A stretch of 64,000 bases of DNA, from positions 5,580,001 through 5,644,000 of the forward strand of contig NZ_CP108474.1 in NCBI RefSeq assembly GCF_036226445.1. Reading direction: 5' to 3'. This document shows positions 1 through 8,929 of this stretch, in pieces. How positions within the stretch are numbered: the stretch's first letter is position 1; every line of letters starts with the position of its first letter. The translations under genes were made by a program, and so were the position numbers. The stretch is from Streptomyces sp. NBC_01255 (GTDB lineage Bacteria; Actinomycetota; Actinomycetes; Streptomycetales; Streptomycetaceae). Below the pieces are notes generated by a model. The model saw only the letters and a program-made list of their open reading frames with translations, was not told where the DNA came from and ran no database searches.

Positions 1-1
1 G

Positions 2-1204
2 AAGGTCTACACCGTCTCCGAGATGCTCGACCTGCGCTACGGCGGCCGGGCCGGCGTCATCTCGGGCGTCGTCATGTGGGCGTACACGCTGATGCTCGCG
101 GTCACCTCGACCATCGCCTACGCCACGATCTTCGACGTCCTCTTCGACCTGCCGCGGACCGTCGCGATCGTCCTCGGCGGCACCATCGTCGTCGCCTACT
201 CGACCCTCGGCGGCATGTGGTCGATCACCATCACCGACATGGTCCAGTTCGTGGTGAAGACCATCGGCGTGCTGCTCCTGCTCCTGCCGATCGCCGTCGT
301 CAAGGCCGGCGGCTTCGCCGAGATGAAGGCCGCGCTGCCCACCTCGTACTTCGAGCCCCTCGGCATCGGCGGCGAGACGATCTTCACGTACGTGCTGATC
401 TACACCTTCGGCATGCTCATCGGCCAGGACATCTGGCAGCGGGTCTTCACCGCCCGCACCGACAAGGTCGCCAAGTGGGGCGGCACCGTCGCCGGCACCT
501 ACTGTCTGGCGTACGCGCTGGCCGGAGCCGTCATCGGCACCGCGGCCAAGGTGCTCTACCCGAACCTGCCGAGCGCCGACGACGCCTTCGCGACCATCGT
601 CAAGGACGAGCTGCCGATGGGCGTCCGGGGCCTGGTCCTCGCCGCCGCGCTCGCCGCCGTCATGTCCACCTCCTCCGGCGCGCTCATCGCCTGCGCCACC
701 GTCGCCAACAACGACATCTGGTCGCGGCTGCGCGGAACCCTGGCGGAGGCCAAGGACGACCACGACGAGGTGAAGGGCAACCGCCTCTTCATCCTGATCA
801 TGGGCGTCGCGGTCATCGTCATCGCCATCGCCCTCAACGACGTCGTCCAGGCCCTCACCGTCGCCTACAACCTGCTGGTGGCCGGGCTCCTCGTGCCGAT
901 CCTCGGCGGACTGCTCTGGCGCCGCGGCACCGTCCAGGGCGCGCTCGCCGCGGTGACCGTCGGCGGCCTCGCCGTCATCGGCCTGATGTGGGCTTACGGA
1001 ATCCTTGCAAATGAGCCCGTTTACTATGGTTTGTTGGCATCGCTCGCCGCATATGTGATCGTTTCCCTGGCGACCCGCCCGACGGACGCCGCCGTGCTCG
1101 CGCACTGGAGGGCCCGGCTCGCGGGCCAGGACACCACCGGCCAGGACGCCACCGGAGCACCGGAGCCGGAGGCCGGGGCCGTCCCGGCGGCCGCGACCGG
1201 CTGA
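2..1204 (+). CDS. Sodium:solute symporter (SSS family), 5' end outside the window
   Basis: The reading frame is open from the first bases of the window, so the N-terminus is missing; about 400 residues remain. It is a multi-pass membrane protein of the SSS/APC fold. The sequence shows family-typical segments: a [14 protein letters not shown] stretch around residue 70 and a [15 protein letters not shown] stretch around residue 220, where the sodium and substrate path usually lies. At least nine hydrophobic helices are visible, and the C-terminal tail is short, charged and Ala/Pro rich. It lies 65 bp upstream of an agmatinase-type gene on the same strand, so the likely cargo is agmatine, guanidinobutyrate or a related guanidino compound. 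That substrate is inferred from context only. Codons 990-1070 are unusually AT-rich at third positions compared with the rest of the gene. Confidence 0.88.
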   Translation, partial: KVYTVSEMLDLRYGGRAGVISGVVMWAYTLMLAVTSTIAYATIFDVLFDLPRTVAIVLGGTIVVAYSTLGGMWSITITDMVQFVVKTIGVLLLLLPIAVVKAGGFAEMKAALPTSYFEPLGIGGETIFTYVLIYTFGMLIGQDIWQRVFTARTDKVAKWGGTVAGTYCLAYALAGAVIGTAAKVLYPNLPSADDAFATIVKDELPMGVRGLVLAAALAAVMSTSSGALIACATVANNDIWSRLRGTLAEAKDDHDEVKGNRLFILIMGVAVIVIAIALNDVVQALTVAYNLLVAGLLVPILGGLLWRRGTVQGALAAVTVGGLAVIGLMWAYGILANEPVYYGLLASLAAYVIVSLATRPTDAAVLAHWRARLAGQDTTGQDATGAPEPEAGAVPAAATG

Positions 1205-1269
1205 ACCACCCGCACCACCGGACCAGACCAGTCCGGACGACACCCCGCCACACCCAGGAGGACCCGACC

Positions 1270-2247
1270 ATGAGCAGCAGCGACCAGAACACCCCGCGCG
1301 GCCCGATCGACTCGTCCCGCACCCCGCGGTACGCCGGTCCCGCGACGTTCGCCCGGCTGCCGCGACTCGACGAGGTCGGCACCACCGACATCGCCGTGGT
1401 CGGCGTCCCCTTCGACAGCGGCGTCTCCTACCGCCCCGGCGCCCGCTTCGGCGGCAACGCCATCCGCGAGGCGTCGCGCCTCCTGCGCCCCTACAACCCG
1501 GCGCAGGACGCCTCCCCGTTCGCCCTCGCCCAGGTCGCGGACGCCGGTGACATCGCCGCCAACCCGTTCAACATCAACGAGGCCGTCGAGACCATCGAGG
1601 CCGCCGCGGACGAGCTCCTCGGCTCCGGCGCCCGCATGATGACCCTCGGCGGCGACCACACCATCGCGCTGCCGCTGCTGCGCTCCGTCGCCAAGAAGCA
1701 CGGCCCCGTCGCCCTGCTCCACTTCGACGCGCACCTCGACACCTGGGACACGTACTTCGGCGCCGAGTACACCCACGGCACCCCGTTCCGCCGGGCCGTC
1801 GAGGAGGGCATCCTCGACACCGAGGCGCTCTCCCACGTCGGCACCCGCGGCCCGCTCTACGGCAAGCAGGACCTCACCGACGACGAGAAGATGGGCTTCG
1901 GCATCGTCACCTCGGCCGACATCTACCGCCGCGGCGCCGACGAGGTCGCCGACCAGCTCCGCCAGCGCATCGGCGACCGCCCGCTGTACATCTCCATCGA
2001 CATCGACTGCCTCGACCCGGCCCACGCGCCCGGCACCGGCACCCCCGAGGCCGGCGGCATGACGTCCCGCGAGCTCCTGGAGATCCTCCGCGGCCTCTCC
2101 TCCTGCAACCTGGTCTCCGCCGACGTCGTCGAGGTCGCCCCGGCGTACGACCACGCGGAGATCACCGCGGTCGCGGCCTCGCACACCGCGTACGAGCTGA
2201 CGACGATCATGTCCCGCCAGATCGCCGCGAGCCGCACCGCGCAGTAG
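1270..2247 (+). CDS. speB: Agmatinase / guanidinobutyrase-type ureohydrolase
   Basis: A 325-residue cytoplasmic ureohydrolase that would cleave a guanidino group from agmatine or a related compound to release urea. All manganese-binding motifs of the arginase/agmatinase family are present: GGDHT near residue 127, DAHLDTWD near 153 and [16 protein letters not shown] near 242. The start is an ATG preceded by CCAGGAGGACCCGACC, a strong ribosome binding site. It sits between a sodium symporter and a ThDP-dependent enzyme, all on the plus strand with short gaps, which suggests one operon. Family membership is secure. Whether the substrate is agmatine, 4-guanidinobutyrate or 3-guanidinopropionate cannot be told from sequence. 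Confidence 0.93.
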   Translation: MSSSDQNTPRGPIDSSRTPRYAGPATFARLPRLDEVGTTDIAVVGVPFDSGVSYRPGARFGGNAIREASRLLRPYNPAQDASPFALAQVADAGDIAANPFNINEAVETIEAAADELLGSGARMMTLGGDHTIALPLLRSVAKKHGPVALLHFDAHLDTWDTYFGAEYTHGTPFRRAVEEGILDTEALSHVGTRGPLYGKQDLTDDEKMGFGIVTSADIYRRGADEVADQLRQRIGDRPLYISIDIDCLDPAHAPGTGTPEAGGMTSRELLEILRGLSSCNLVSADVVEVAPAYDHAEITAVAASHTAYELTTIMSRQIAASRTAQ

Positions 2248-2347
2248 GCGTTCCCGCCGGGTGTGGCACGCTCGCCGCGAGCAGCGCGCCGCACCCGGCC
2301 GCCGGGCCGCACCGTACCGACCACGCCACGCCCCGAGGGGACCGTTC

Positions 2348-4030
2348 ATGACCCACGACCACGACCTGGTGCTGCGCCCCACGCCGGCGCAGACCGAGGC
2401 CGCCCTGAACCCGCCCCCCGGGCGCAACGGCGGCGACCTCGTCGTCGAGACCCTCACCGGCCTCGGCGCGACCACCGTCTTCGGCCTGCCCGGCCAGCAC
2501 GCGCTCGGCATGTTCGACGCCCTGCGCCGCTCCGCCCTGCGGTACGTCGGCCTCCGCGTCGAGAACAACGCGGGCTTCGCCGCCGACGCGTACGGCCGGA
2601 TCACCGGCGAGGCCGCCCCGCTGCTGCTCTCCACCGGGCCCGGCGCGCTCATGTCGCTCGCCGCGCTCCAGGAGGCGGCCGCCGCGTCCGCGCCCGTCCT
2701 CGCGATCGGCAGCCAGATCCCCGTCGCCGGGCTCGGCGGCGGCCGGCACGGCTACCTCCACGAGCTGCGCGACCAGCAGGCCTCCTTCCGGGACGTCGTG
2801 AAGTCCGTCCACACGGTCCGTACGCAGTCCCAGATCCCGTCCGCGATCGCGGCGGCCTGGGAGTCGGCGCTCACCGCCCCGCACGGCCCCGTCTGGGTCG
2901 AGATCCCGCAGGACGTGCTCCTCGCCGAGACGACCCTGCCGGTGGTCACCGCCATGGACGCGACACCTGAGGAGGTCGTCCCGCGCCCCGAGCTCACGGC
3001 CGTCGCGGCCGACCTGCTGACGAAGGCCGCCCGGCCCGTGATCATCGCGGGCGGCGGAGTCGTACGCTCCGACGCCTCCGGCAAGCTCCTCGCGCTCGCC
3101 GAGCGGATCGACGCGCCCGTCGTCACCACCTTCGGCGGCAAGGGCGCCTTCCCCTGGGAGCACCCGCTCTCGCTCCAGTCCTGGCTGGAGGACCGGCACA
3201 CCACCGACTTCCTGGAGGACGCCGACGTCCTCCTCGTCGTCGGCTCGGGCCTCGGCGAGCTGTCCTCGAACTACCACACGTTCGCCCCGCGCGGCCGGGT
3301 GATCCAGATCGAGGCCGACGCGGGCAAGCTGGAGTCCAACCACCCGGCGCTCGGCATCCACGCGGACGCCCGGCTCGCCCTCCAGGCCCTCCTGGAGACG
3401 GCCGGCGAGCGCACGGACCCGACCGCCCCCGAGCGGGTCTCGGCCGTCCTGGCCAAGGTGCGGGAGCGGATCGCCGCCCAGGACCTCGGCCTGGAGCAGC
3501 GGATCGTCGCCGCGGTGCGCGAGGCGCTCCCGGACCGGGCCCCGAGCTTCTGGGACATGACGATCCTCGCGTACTGGGCGTGGTCGGCCTTCGACGCCCG
3601 GCACCCGAACACCATGCACTCCGCCCAGGGCGCCGGCGGCCTCGGCTACGGCTTCCCCGCCGCCCTCGGCGCGGCCGCCGCGGACCCGTCGCAGCCGGTC
3701 CTCGCGGTCTCCGGCGACGGCGGCGCGATGTACTCGATCGCGGAGCTGGCCACGGCGAGGCAGTACGACCTCGACGTGACCTGGCTGATCGTCGACGACG
3801 GCGGCTACGGCATCCTGCGCGAGTACATGACGGGCGCGTTCGGCGAGGCCACGGGCACCGAGCTCAGCCGCCCGGACTTCGTCGCGCTCGCCGAGTCCTT
3901 CGGCGTCCCGGCGGCGACGACGACCCCGGAGACGCTCGCGGCCGACCTGGCGAAGGCCCTGGCGACCCCCGGCCCGTCGGTGGTCGTCCTCCCGGCCCTC
4001 CTGAGGATGTTCGAACCGACCCACCTCTGA
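2348..4030 (+). CDS. Thiamine diphosphate-binding enzyme, acetolactate synthase-like
   Basis: A 560-residue protein with the three-domain layout of the acetolactate synthase/benzoylformate decarboxylase superfamily. The N-terminal pyrimidine-binding domain carries the activating glutamate in a RVENNAGFAADAYG context near residue 77. The middle domain follows, and the C-terminal ThDP/Mg domain starts with GDGGAMYS near residue 456 and ends its metal motif with VDDGGYG. I chose the ATG at 2348, although the frame is open upstream, because the family N-terminus begins after it and the upstream stretch is low-complexity. Its position after the agmatinase suggests action on a carbon product of guanidino-compound breakdown. 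The true substrate is unknown, and it is not obviously a biosynthetic IlvB, having no partner small subunit nearby. Confidence 0.85.
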   Translation: MTHDHDLVLRPTPAQTEAALNPPPGRNGGDLVVETLTGLGATTVFGLPGQHALGMFDALRRSALRYVGLRVENNAGFAADAYGRITGEAAPLLLSTGPGALMSLAALQEAAAASAPVLAIGSQIPVAGLGGGRHGYLHELRDQQASFRDVVKSVHTVRTQSQIPSAIAAAWESALTAPHGPVWVEIPQDVLLAETTLPVVTAMDATPEEVVPRPELTAVAADLLTKAARPVIIAGGGVVRSDASGKLLALAERIDAPVVTTFGGKGAFPWEHPLSLQSWLEDRHTTDFLEDADVLLVVGSGLGELSSNYHTFAPRGRVIQIEADAGKLESNHPALGIHADARLALQALLETAGERTDPTAPERVSAVLAKVRERIAAQDLGLEQRIVAAVREALPDRAPSFWDMTILAYWAWSAFDARHPNTMHSAQGAGGLGYGFPAALGAAAADPSQPVLAVSGDGGAMYSIAELATARQYDLDVTWLIVDDGGYGILREYMTGAFGEATGTELSRPDFVALAESFGVPAATTTPETLAADLAKALATPGPSVVVLPALLRMFEPTHL

Positions 4031-4038
4031 GCCACGCT

Positions 4039-4082
4039 CCCGGCCCCGCCGCCGGTCGATCCCGGCGGGCGGCGGGGCCGGG
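4039..4082. terminator. Bidirectional hairpin terminator
   Basis: Perfect 15-bp inverted repeat CCCGGCCCCGCCGCC / GGCGGCGGGGCCGGG around a 14-nt loop. It lies between the stop codons of two convergent genes and can serve both. As usual in this genus there is no clear U tract. Confidence 0.85.
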
Positions 4083-4093
4083 ATGCTCCCGCC

Positions 4094-4465
4094 TCAGACC
4101 ACGAGGTCGCCCCACTTCTCGCGGTACAGACCGATCTGGTGGTCGTACCCCTGGCGGAACTCGGCGACCTCCCGTGGGTCCAGGTTGTTCCTGGACATCC
4201 GCTCCGGGGCTATCAGCCTCACCATGTCCCCGACGACCGCCTCGGCGGCCTCGGCGTGGCGGCCGCCCTTCTCCCGGGCGAGCAGGAGATGGAGCCCCAT
4301 CGCGCCGAGGAGCTTGATGAAGGTGTTCCGCGGGGTGTCGGTCGTCTCGCGCAGTTTCGACGGCTTGCCCAGCTCCGTCCTCCCGGCGGCGAGCCCCTCA
4401 AGGACCTGGAACGCCGCGTGCAGCCGCCCCCACCCGTACGGCTTCCCTTCCTCGACCCGCGCCAT
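4094..4465 (-). CDS. Small orphan protein resembling the C-terminal part of Cas8c/Csd1
   Basis: A 123-residue, mostly alpha-helical cytoplasmic protein. The start is the ATG at 4465, preceded by GGAAGGGGAG; the frame is open further upstream but low-complexity there. The pattern is GRLHAAFQVLE near residue 13, then TPRNTFIKLLGAMGLHLLL near 44, then LDPREVAEFRQGYDHQ near 95. From memory this order matches the C-terminal region of the type I-C protein Cas8c/Csd1 (GRLFAVLE ... TP..VFPRLL....HHL ... LSLE.QG.FALGYYHQ), the region that can also be made separately as Cas11c. No other cas gene or repeat array is visible nearby. The resemblance is my reading and has not been computed. Otherwise it is a conserved hypothetical protein of unknown role. 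Confidence 0.6.
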   Translation of the reverse strand: MARVEEGKPYGWGRLHAAFQVLEGLAAGRTELGKPSKLRETTDTPRNTFIKLLGAMGLHLLLAREKGGRHAEAAEAVVGDMVRLIAPERMSRNNLDPREVAEFRQGYDHQIGLYREKWGDLVV

Positions 4466-4644
4466 GATCTCCCCTTCCGGTCCGACCCCGGCGCCGCCCG
4501 TACGGCGGCCCCCCGGCCCCCTACCCCGCCCGGCGCCCCGGCGACCCTGTCGCCGAGTGGTCGCTCGGTTTGTTGCGGCGGGATGAAATCGCAGCCCAGG
4601 TGCGTTGGGCCTTCCGGTAGAGCAGGACGAACGGGAGGCCACTC

Positions 4645-7600
4645 GTGGCGGCGGTCGGGCAGAAACAGACGGGCGAGCGGCAGCAGGGGTGGGCACGCAG
4701 GCTCGCCGGGTACGCGTGGCACTACAAGGCCAACGTGGTGCTCGCGCTCGGGTCGTCGCTCGTCGGCATGGCCGTCCTCGCCCTCGTGCCGCTCGTCACC
4801 AAGGTGATCATCGACGATGTCATCGGGACGAAGACCCGGGACCTCTCCACCTGGACCGGCCTCCTCATAGGTGCCGCCGTCCTCGTGTACGTCCTCACCT
4901 ACATCCGCCGCTACTACGGCGGGCGCCTCGCCCTCGACGTGCAGCACGACCTCCGTACGGACATGTACGGCACCATCACCCGGCTCGACGGGCGGCGGCA
5001 GGACGAGCTGTCCACCGGGCAGGTCGTCGGTCGCGCCACCAGCGACCTCCAGCTCATCCAGGGCCTTCTCTTCATGCTCCCGATGACCATCGGGAACATC
5101 CTGCTCTTCGTCATCTCGCTGGCCGTCATGGCCTGGCTCTCCCTCCCCCTCACCCTCGTCGCGCTCGCCGTCGCCCCTGCCCTCTGGTTCATCGCCAAGC
5201 GCAGCCGCACCCGCCTCCACCCGGCCACCTGGCACGCGCAGCAGCAGGCCGCGGTGGTCGCCGGGGTCGTCGACGGGGCCGTGACCGGCGTACGGGTCGT
5301 CAAGGGCTTCGGCCAGGAGGACCAGGAGACCGGCAAGATCCGGGAGGCCGGGCGCAGGCTCTTCGCCGGCCGGCTGCGGACGATCCGGCTGAACTCGAAG
5401 TACACCCCCGCCCTCCAGGCCGTGCCCGCCCTCGGGCAGGTCGCCGTCCTCGCCCTCGGCGGCTGGCTCGCCTACAAGGGGCAGATCACCCTCGGCACCT
5501 TCGTCGCCTTCTCCGCCTACCTGGCGTCCCTCGTCGGCCCGGTCCGGATGCTCGCCATGGTCCTCACCGTCGGCCAGCAGGCCCGCGCGGGCGTCGAGCG
5601 GGTCCTCGACCTCGTCGACACCGAGCCGGTGATCCAGGACGGGACGAAGGACCTCCCGGCCGACGCGCCCGCGACCGTCGAGTTCGACGACGTCTCGTTC
5701 TCCTACCAGGACGGCCGGCCGGTTCTCGACGGTTTCTCCCTGGACATCCGCTCCGGCGAGACCGTCGCCGTCGTCGGCGCCTCCGGCTCCGGCAAGTCCA
5801 CCGTCTCGCTCCTCCTGCCCCGCTTCTACGACGTCACCCACGGCGCCGTCCTCGTCGGCGGCCACGACGTCCGCGAGCTCACCCTCGACTCCCTGCGCGC
5901 CGCGATCGGGCTCGTCCCCGAGGACTCGTTCCTCTTCTCCGACACGGTCCGCGCCAACATCGCCTACGGCGCCCCCGACGCCACCCAGGAGCAGATCGAG
6001 ACCGCGGCACGCGCCGCCCAGGCCGACCGGTTCATCGCCGAGCTGCCCGAGGGGTACGACACCAAGGTCGGCGAGCACGGCCTCACCCTCTCCGGCGGCC
6101 AGCGCCAGCGCGTCGCGCTCGCCCGCGCGATCCTCACCGACCCCCGGCTCCTCCTCCTCGACGACGCCACCTCCGCCGTCGACGCCAAGGTCGAGCACGA
6201 GATCCACGAGGCCCTGAAGTCGGTCATGGCGGGCCGTACGACCCTCCTCATCGCCCACCGCCGCTCCACCCTCGGCCTCGCCGACCGCATCGCCGTCCTC
6301 GACGACGGGCGGCTCTCCGACATCGGCACCCACGAGGAGCTGGAGGAGCGCTCCGCGCTCTACCGCCGCCTCCTCACCGACCCCGACGAGCTCGGCGCCG
6401 TCTCGCCCGGTCACGTCACCCCGGCCGAGGTCCCCGAGGACGCCACGCTGCGGGCCGAGCTCGACGCCGAGTTCGACGCCGAGCGGGGCATCACCCCGAC
6501 CCTGTGGGTACGGGACGCCGGCGCCGCCGAGGAGAGCCCCGCGCCCGGGGCCACCCCCGAGCTGCTCGCCGCCGTCGAGGCCCTGCCGCCCGCCGACGAC
6601 ACCCCCGGGATCGACGAGTCCCGCGCCGTCTCGCCCGAGGACAGCTACGGCCTGCGCCGGCTGCTCCGCGGCTTCGGCGTCCCGCTGCTCATCAGCCTCG
6701 GCCTGGTCGCCCTCGACGCGGGCGCCGGCCTCCTGCTTCCCGTCCTGATCCGGCACGGCATCGACGAGGGCGTGAACCGGCTGGCGGTCGGCGCCGTCTG
6801 GGCGGCCTCCGCGCTCGCCCTGGTCACCGTGCTCGTGCAGTGGGTCGCGCAGACCGCCGAGATCCGGATGACGGGCCGCACCGGCGAGCGGGTTCTCTAC
6901 GGTCTGCGCCTGAAGATCTTCGCCCAGCTCCAGCGGCTCGGCCTGGACTACTACGAGCGCGAGCTCACCGGCCGGATCATGACCCGCATGACCACGGACG
7001 TGGACGCCCTGTCCACGTTCCTCCAGACGGGCCTCGTCACCGCCTTCGTCTCGGTCGTGACGTTCTTCGGGATCATGGGCGCGCTGCTCGTGCTCGACCT
7101 CCAGCTCGCCCTGGTCGTCTTCGCGACCCTGCCGGTCCTGGCCGTCGCCACGTACTTCTTCCGCCGGTCGAGCGTGAAGGCGTACGAGCTGGCGCGCGAC
7201 CGGATCAGCGTCGTCAACGCCGACCTCCAGGAGTCGGTCTCCGGGCTGCGGATCGTGCAGGCCTTCCGCCGCGAGCGCTCGGGCGCGGACCGGTTCGCCG
7301 CCCGCAGCGACGACTACCGCGAGGCACGCGTCCGCGGTCAGTGGCTGATCTCGATCTACTTCCCCTTCGTGACCCTGCTGTCCTCGGTGGCCGCCGCGGC
7401 CGTCATGATCGTCGGCGCGAACCGCATCGACGGCGGCACCCTCACCACCGGCGCGCTCGTCGCCTACCTCCTCTACATCGACCTCTTCTTCGCCCCCGTG
7501 CAGCAGCTCTCGCAGGTCTTCGACGGCTACCAGCAGGCCGCGGTCTCGCTGAAGCGGATGCAGGAGCTGCTCCAGGAGCCGACGTCGACGGCCGCCGCCG

Positions 7601-8385
7601 ACGCGCCCCGGGACGTGAAGTCGCTGCGCGGCGAGATCGCCTTCGAGGACGTGTCGTTCGCGTACGACTCCAAGGAAGCGGCCCTCACCGGCATCGACCT
7701 GCGCATCCCCGCCGGGCAGACCGTCGCCTTCGTCGGCGAGACCGGCGCGGGCAAGTCGACCCTGGTCAAGCTGGTCGCGCGGTTCTACGACCCGACGGGC
7801 GGCCGGGTCACCGCCGACGGCACCGACCTGCGGGACCTGGACCTCACCGCGTACCGCCACCGGCTCGGGGTCGTCCCCCAGGAGGCGTACCTCTTCGCCG
7901 GGACGGTCCGTGACGCCATCGCCTACGGCCGCCCCGAGGCGACCGACGCCGAGGTCGAGGCGGCGGCCCGCGCGGTCGGCGCGCACGACATGATCGCCAC
8001 GCTCGACGGCGGCTACCTCCACGAGGTCGCCGAGCGCGGCCGGAACCTGTCGGCGGGTCAGCGCCAGCTCATCGCCCTGGCCCGCGCCGAGCTCGTCGAC
8101 CCGGACGTCCTGCTCCTCGACGAGGCCACGGCGGCCCTCGACCTCGCCACCGAGGCCCAGGTCAACCAGGCCACCGACCGGCTCGCGGGCCGCCGGACGA
8201 CGCTCGTCGTCGCCCACCGCCTGACCACGGCGGCGCGCGCCGACCGGGTGGTCGTGATGGACCGCGGGCGGGTCGCGGAGGACGGCACCCACGACGAACT
8301 GCTCGCCCTGGGCGGCCGGTACGCGTCGCTGTGGAGCACGTTCATCGGGGAGGCCGAGGAGGAGGCGGAGCCCGAGCGGGTGTGA
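4645..8385 (+). CDS. Single-chain ABC exporter, TMD-NBD-TMD-NBD
   Basis: A 1246-residue export-type ABC transporter containing both halves in one chain. The GTG start at 4645 follows GGGAGG. Half one has six helices within residues 20-320, Walker A GASGSGKST near 378, signature LSGGQ near 483 and Walker B ending LLLLDDATSAVD near 503. Half two has a membrane domain at about 665-950, Walker A GETGAGKST near 1031, signature LSAGQ near 1135 and LLLDEATAALD near 1155. The first site has Asp where the catalytic Glu is expected, and the second signature has Ala for Gly. The halves are joined by an acidic Ala/Pro-rich linker (about 580-660). This resembles heterodimeric asymmetric exporters fused into one protein. 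The substrate is unknown, probably a drug, lipid or peptide. Confidence 0.93.
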   Translation: MAAVGQKQTGERQQGWARRLAGYAWHYKANVVLALGSSLVGMAVLALVPLVTKVIIDDVIGTKTRDLSTWTGLLIGAAVLVYVLTYIRRYYGGRLALDVQHDLRTDMYGTITRLDGRRQDELSTGQVVGRATSDLQLIQGLLFMLPMTIGNILLFVISLAVMAWLSLPLTLVALAVAPALWFIAKRSRTRLHPATWHAQQQAAVVAGVVDGAVTGVRVVKGFGQEDQETGKIREAGRRLFAGRLRTIRLNSKYTPALQAVPALGQVAVLALGGWLAYKGQITLGTFVAFSAYLASLVGPVRMLAMVLTVGQQARAGVERVLDLVDTEPVIQDGTKDLPADAPATVEFDDVSFSYQDGRPVLDGFSLDIRSGETVAVVGASGSGKSTVSLLLPRFYDVTHGAVLVGGHDVRELTLDSLRAAIGLVPEDSFLFSDTVRANIAYGAPDATQEQIETAARAAQADRFIAELPEGYDTKVGEHGLTLSGGQRQRVALARAILTDPRLLLLDDATSAVDAKVEHEIHEALKSVMAGRTTLLIAHRRSTLGLADRIAVLDDGRLSDIGTHEELEERSALYRRLLTDPDELGAVSPGHVTPAEVPEDATLRAELDAEFDAERGITPTLWVRDAGAAEESPAPGATPELLAAVEALPPADDTPGIDESRAVSPEDSYGLRRLLRGFGVPLLISLGLVALDAGAGLLLPVLIRHGIDEGVNRLAVGAVWAASALALVTVLVQWVAQTAEIRMTGRTGERVLYGLRLKIFAQLQRLGLDYYERELTGRIMTRMTTDVDALSTFLQTGLVTAFVSVVTFFGIMGALLVLDLQLALVVFATLPVLAVATYFFRRSSVKAYELARDRISVVNADLQESVSGLRIVQAFRRERSGADRFAARSDDYREARVRGQWLISIYFPFVTLLSSVAAAAVMIVGANRIDGGTLTTGALVAYLLYIDLFFAPVQQLSQVFDGYQQAAVSLKRMQELLQEPTSTAAADAPRDVKSLRGEIAFEDVSFAYDSKEAALTGIDLRIPAGQTVAFVGETGAGKSTLVKLVARFYDPTGGRVTADGTDLRDLDLTAYRHRLGVVPQEAYLFAGTVRDAIAYGRPEATDAEVEAAARAVGAHDMIATLDGGYLHEVAERGRNLSAGQRQLIALARAELVDPDVLLLDEATAALDLATEAQVNQATDRLAGRRTTLVVAHRLTTAARADRVVVMDRGRVAEDGTHDELLALGGRYASLWSTFIGEAEEEAEPERV

Positions 8386-8447
8386 GTACGCGGGATGAGT
8401 ATCCGAGCGGATTCCCGTCCACCACCCCCGCGGGCTTGGATGGGGGC

Positions 8448-8801
8448 ATGAGCCCCGACCTCCGCACCCGCGCCGCCTCGCCCGTCCCGATCACCTCGCC
8501 GGACGTCGAAGGCGCGCGGCTGCGGAAGCGGTCGCTGATCTGGGCCGGGCTGCTGCTGCCCGCGACCCTGCTGGTCGGTTTTCTCGTCCTCTTCACCGAG
8601 GACGCCTCCAGCTGCATCGCCAAGGGGACCGGCTGCGGCGGCGCGCCCGGTTTCCTGTACGTCGCGAGCCTGGTGATCGCCGGCGCGGCCTTCGTGGCCG
8701 TGCAGAGCACCTCCCGCGCCGACGTCCGCCGGGCGGCCCTGTGGACCCAGCTCGGCGCGGAGGCCGTCTTCCTGCTGTTCGTCGCCACGACGTTCGCGTA
8801 G
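8448..8801 (+). CDS. Small integral membrane protein
   Basis: About 117 residues if started at the ATG at 8448; the frame is open upstream into the ABC gene but that part is not protein-like. Three hydrophobic segments are visible near residues 30-50, 66-84 and 97-116. Two cysteines in the SSCIAKGTGCGG loop between the first two helices could form an exported disulfide. I do not recognise the family. It may be co-transcribed with the ABC exporter 62 bp upstream, but nothing in the sequence ties it to transport. Confidence 0.65.
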   Translation: MSPDLRTRAASPVPITSPDVEGARLRKRSLIWAGLLLPATLLVGFLVLFTEDASSCIAKGTGCGGAPGFLYVASLVIAGAAFVAVQSTSRADVRRAALWTQLGAEAVFLLFVATTFA

Positions 8802-8880
8802 GAGGGCGGCCGAGGTCGTCTCCGGACCCCGGAGGCAACCATTCCGGTGGCTGGCGCGTCGTACGCCCGTACGTCCGAAT

Positions 8881-8900
8881 CTCCGTACGTTCGTACGGAG
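8881..8900. promoter_or_regulatory. Perfect palindromic arms CTCCGTACG-TT-CGTACGGAG
   Basis: A 9-bp inverted repeat with a 2-nt centre lies 30 bp upstream of the secreted-protein gene at 8930. Two extra GTACG motifs sit just before it (8861-8873). It could be an operator for a dimeric repressor or a small hairpin; no regulator gene is adjacent. Confidence 0.5.
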
Positions 8901-8929
8901 GCTCGCTGACCCGCTCGGGAGGGGACCGT

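Noticed and set aside
4219..8292. A 1357-codon open frame on the minus strand opposite the ABC exporter
   Set aside because: It is the usual high-GC antisense shadow: composition is Gly/Asp/Arg/Val rich without domains, and the plus-strand gene has all ABC motifs.
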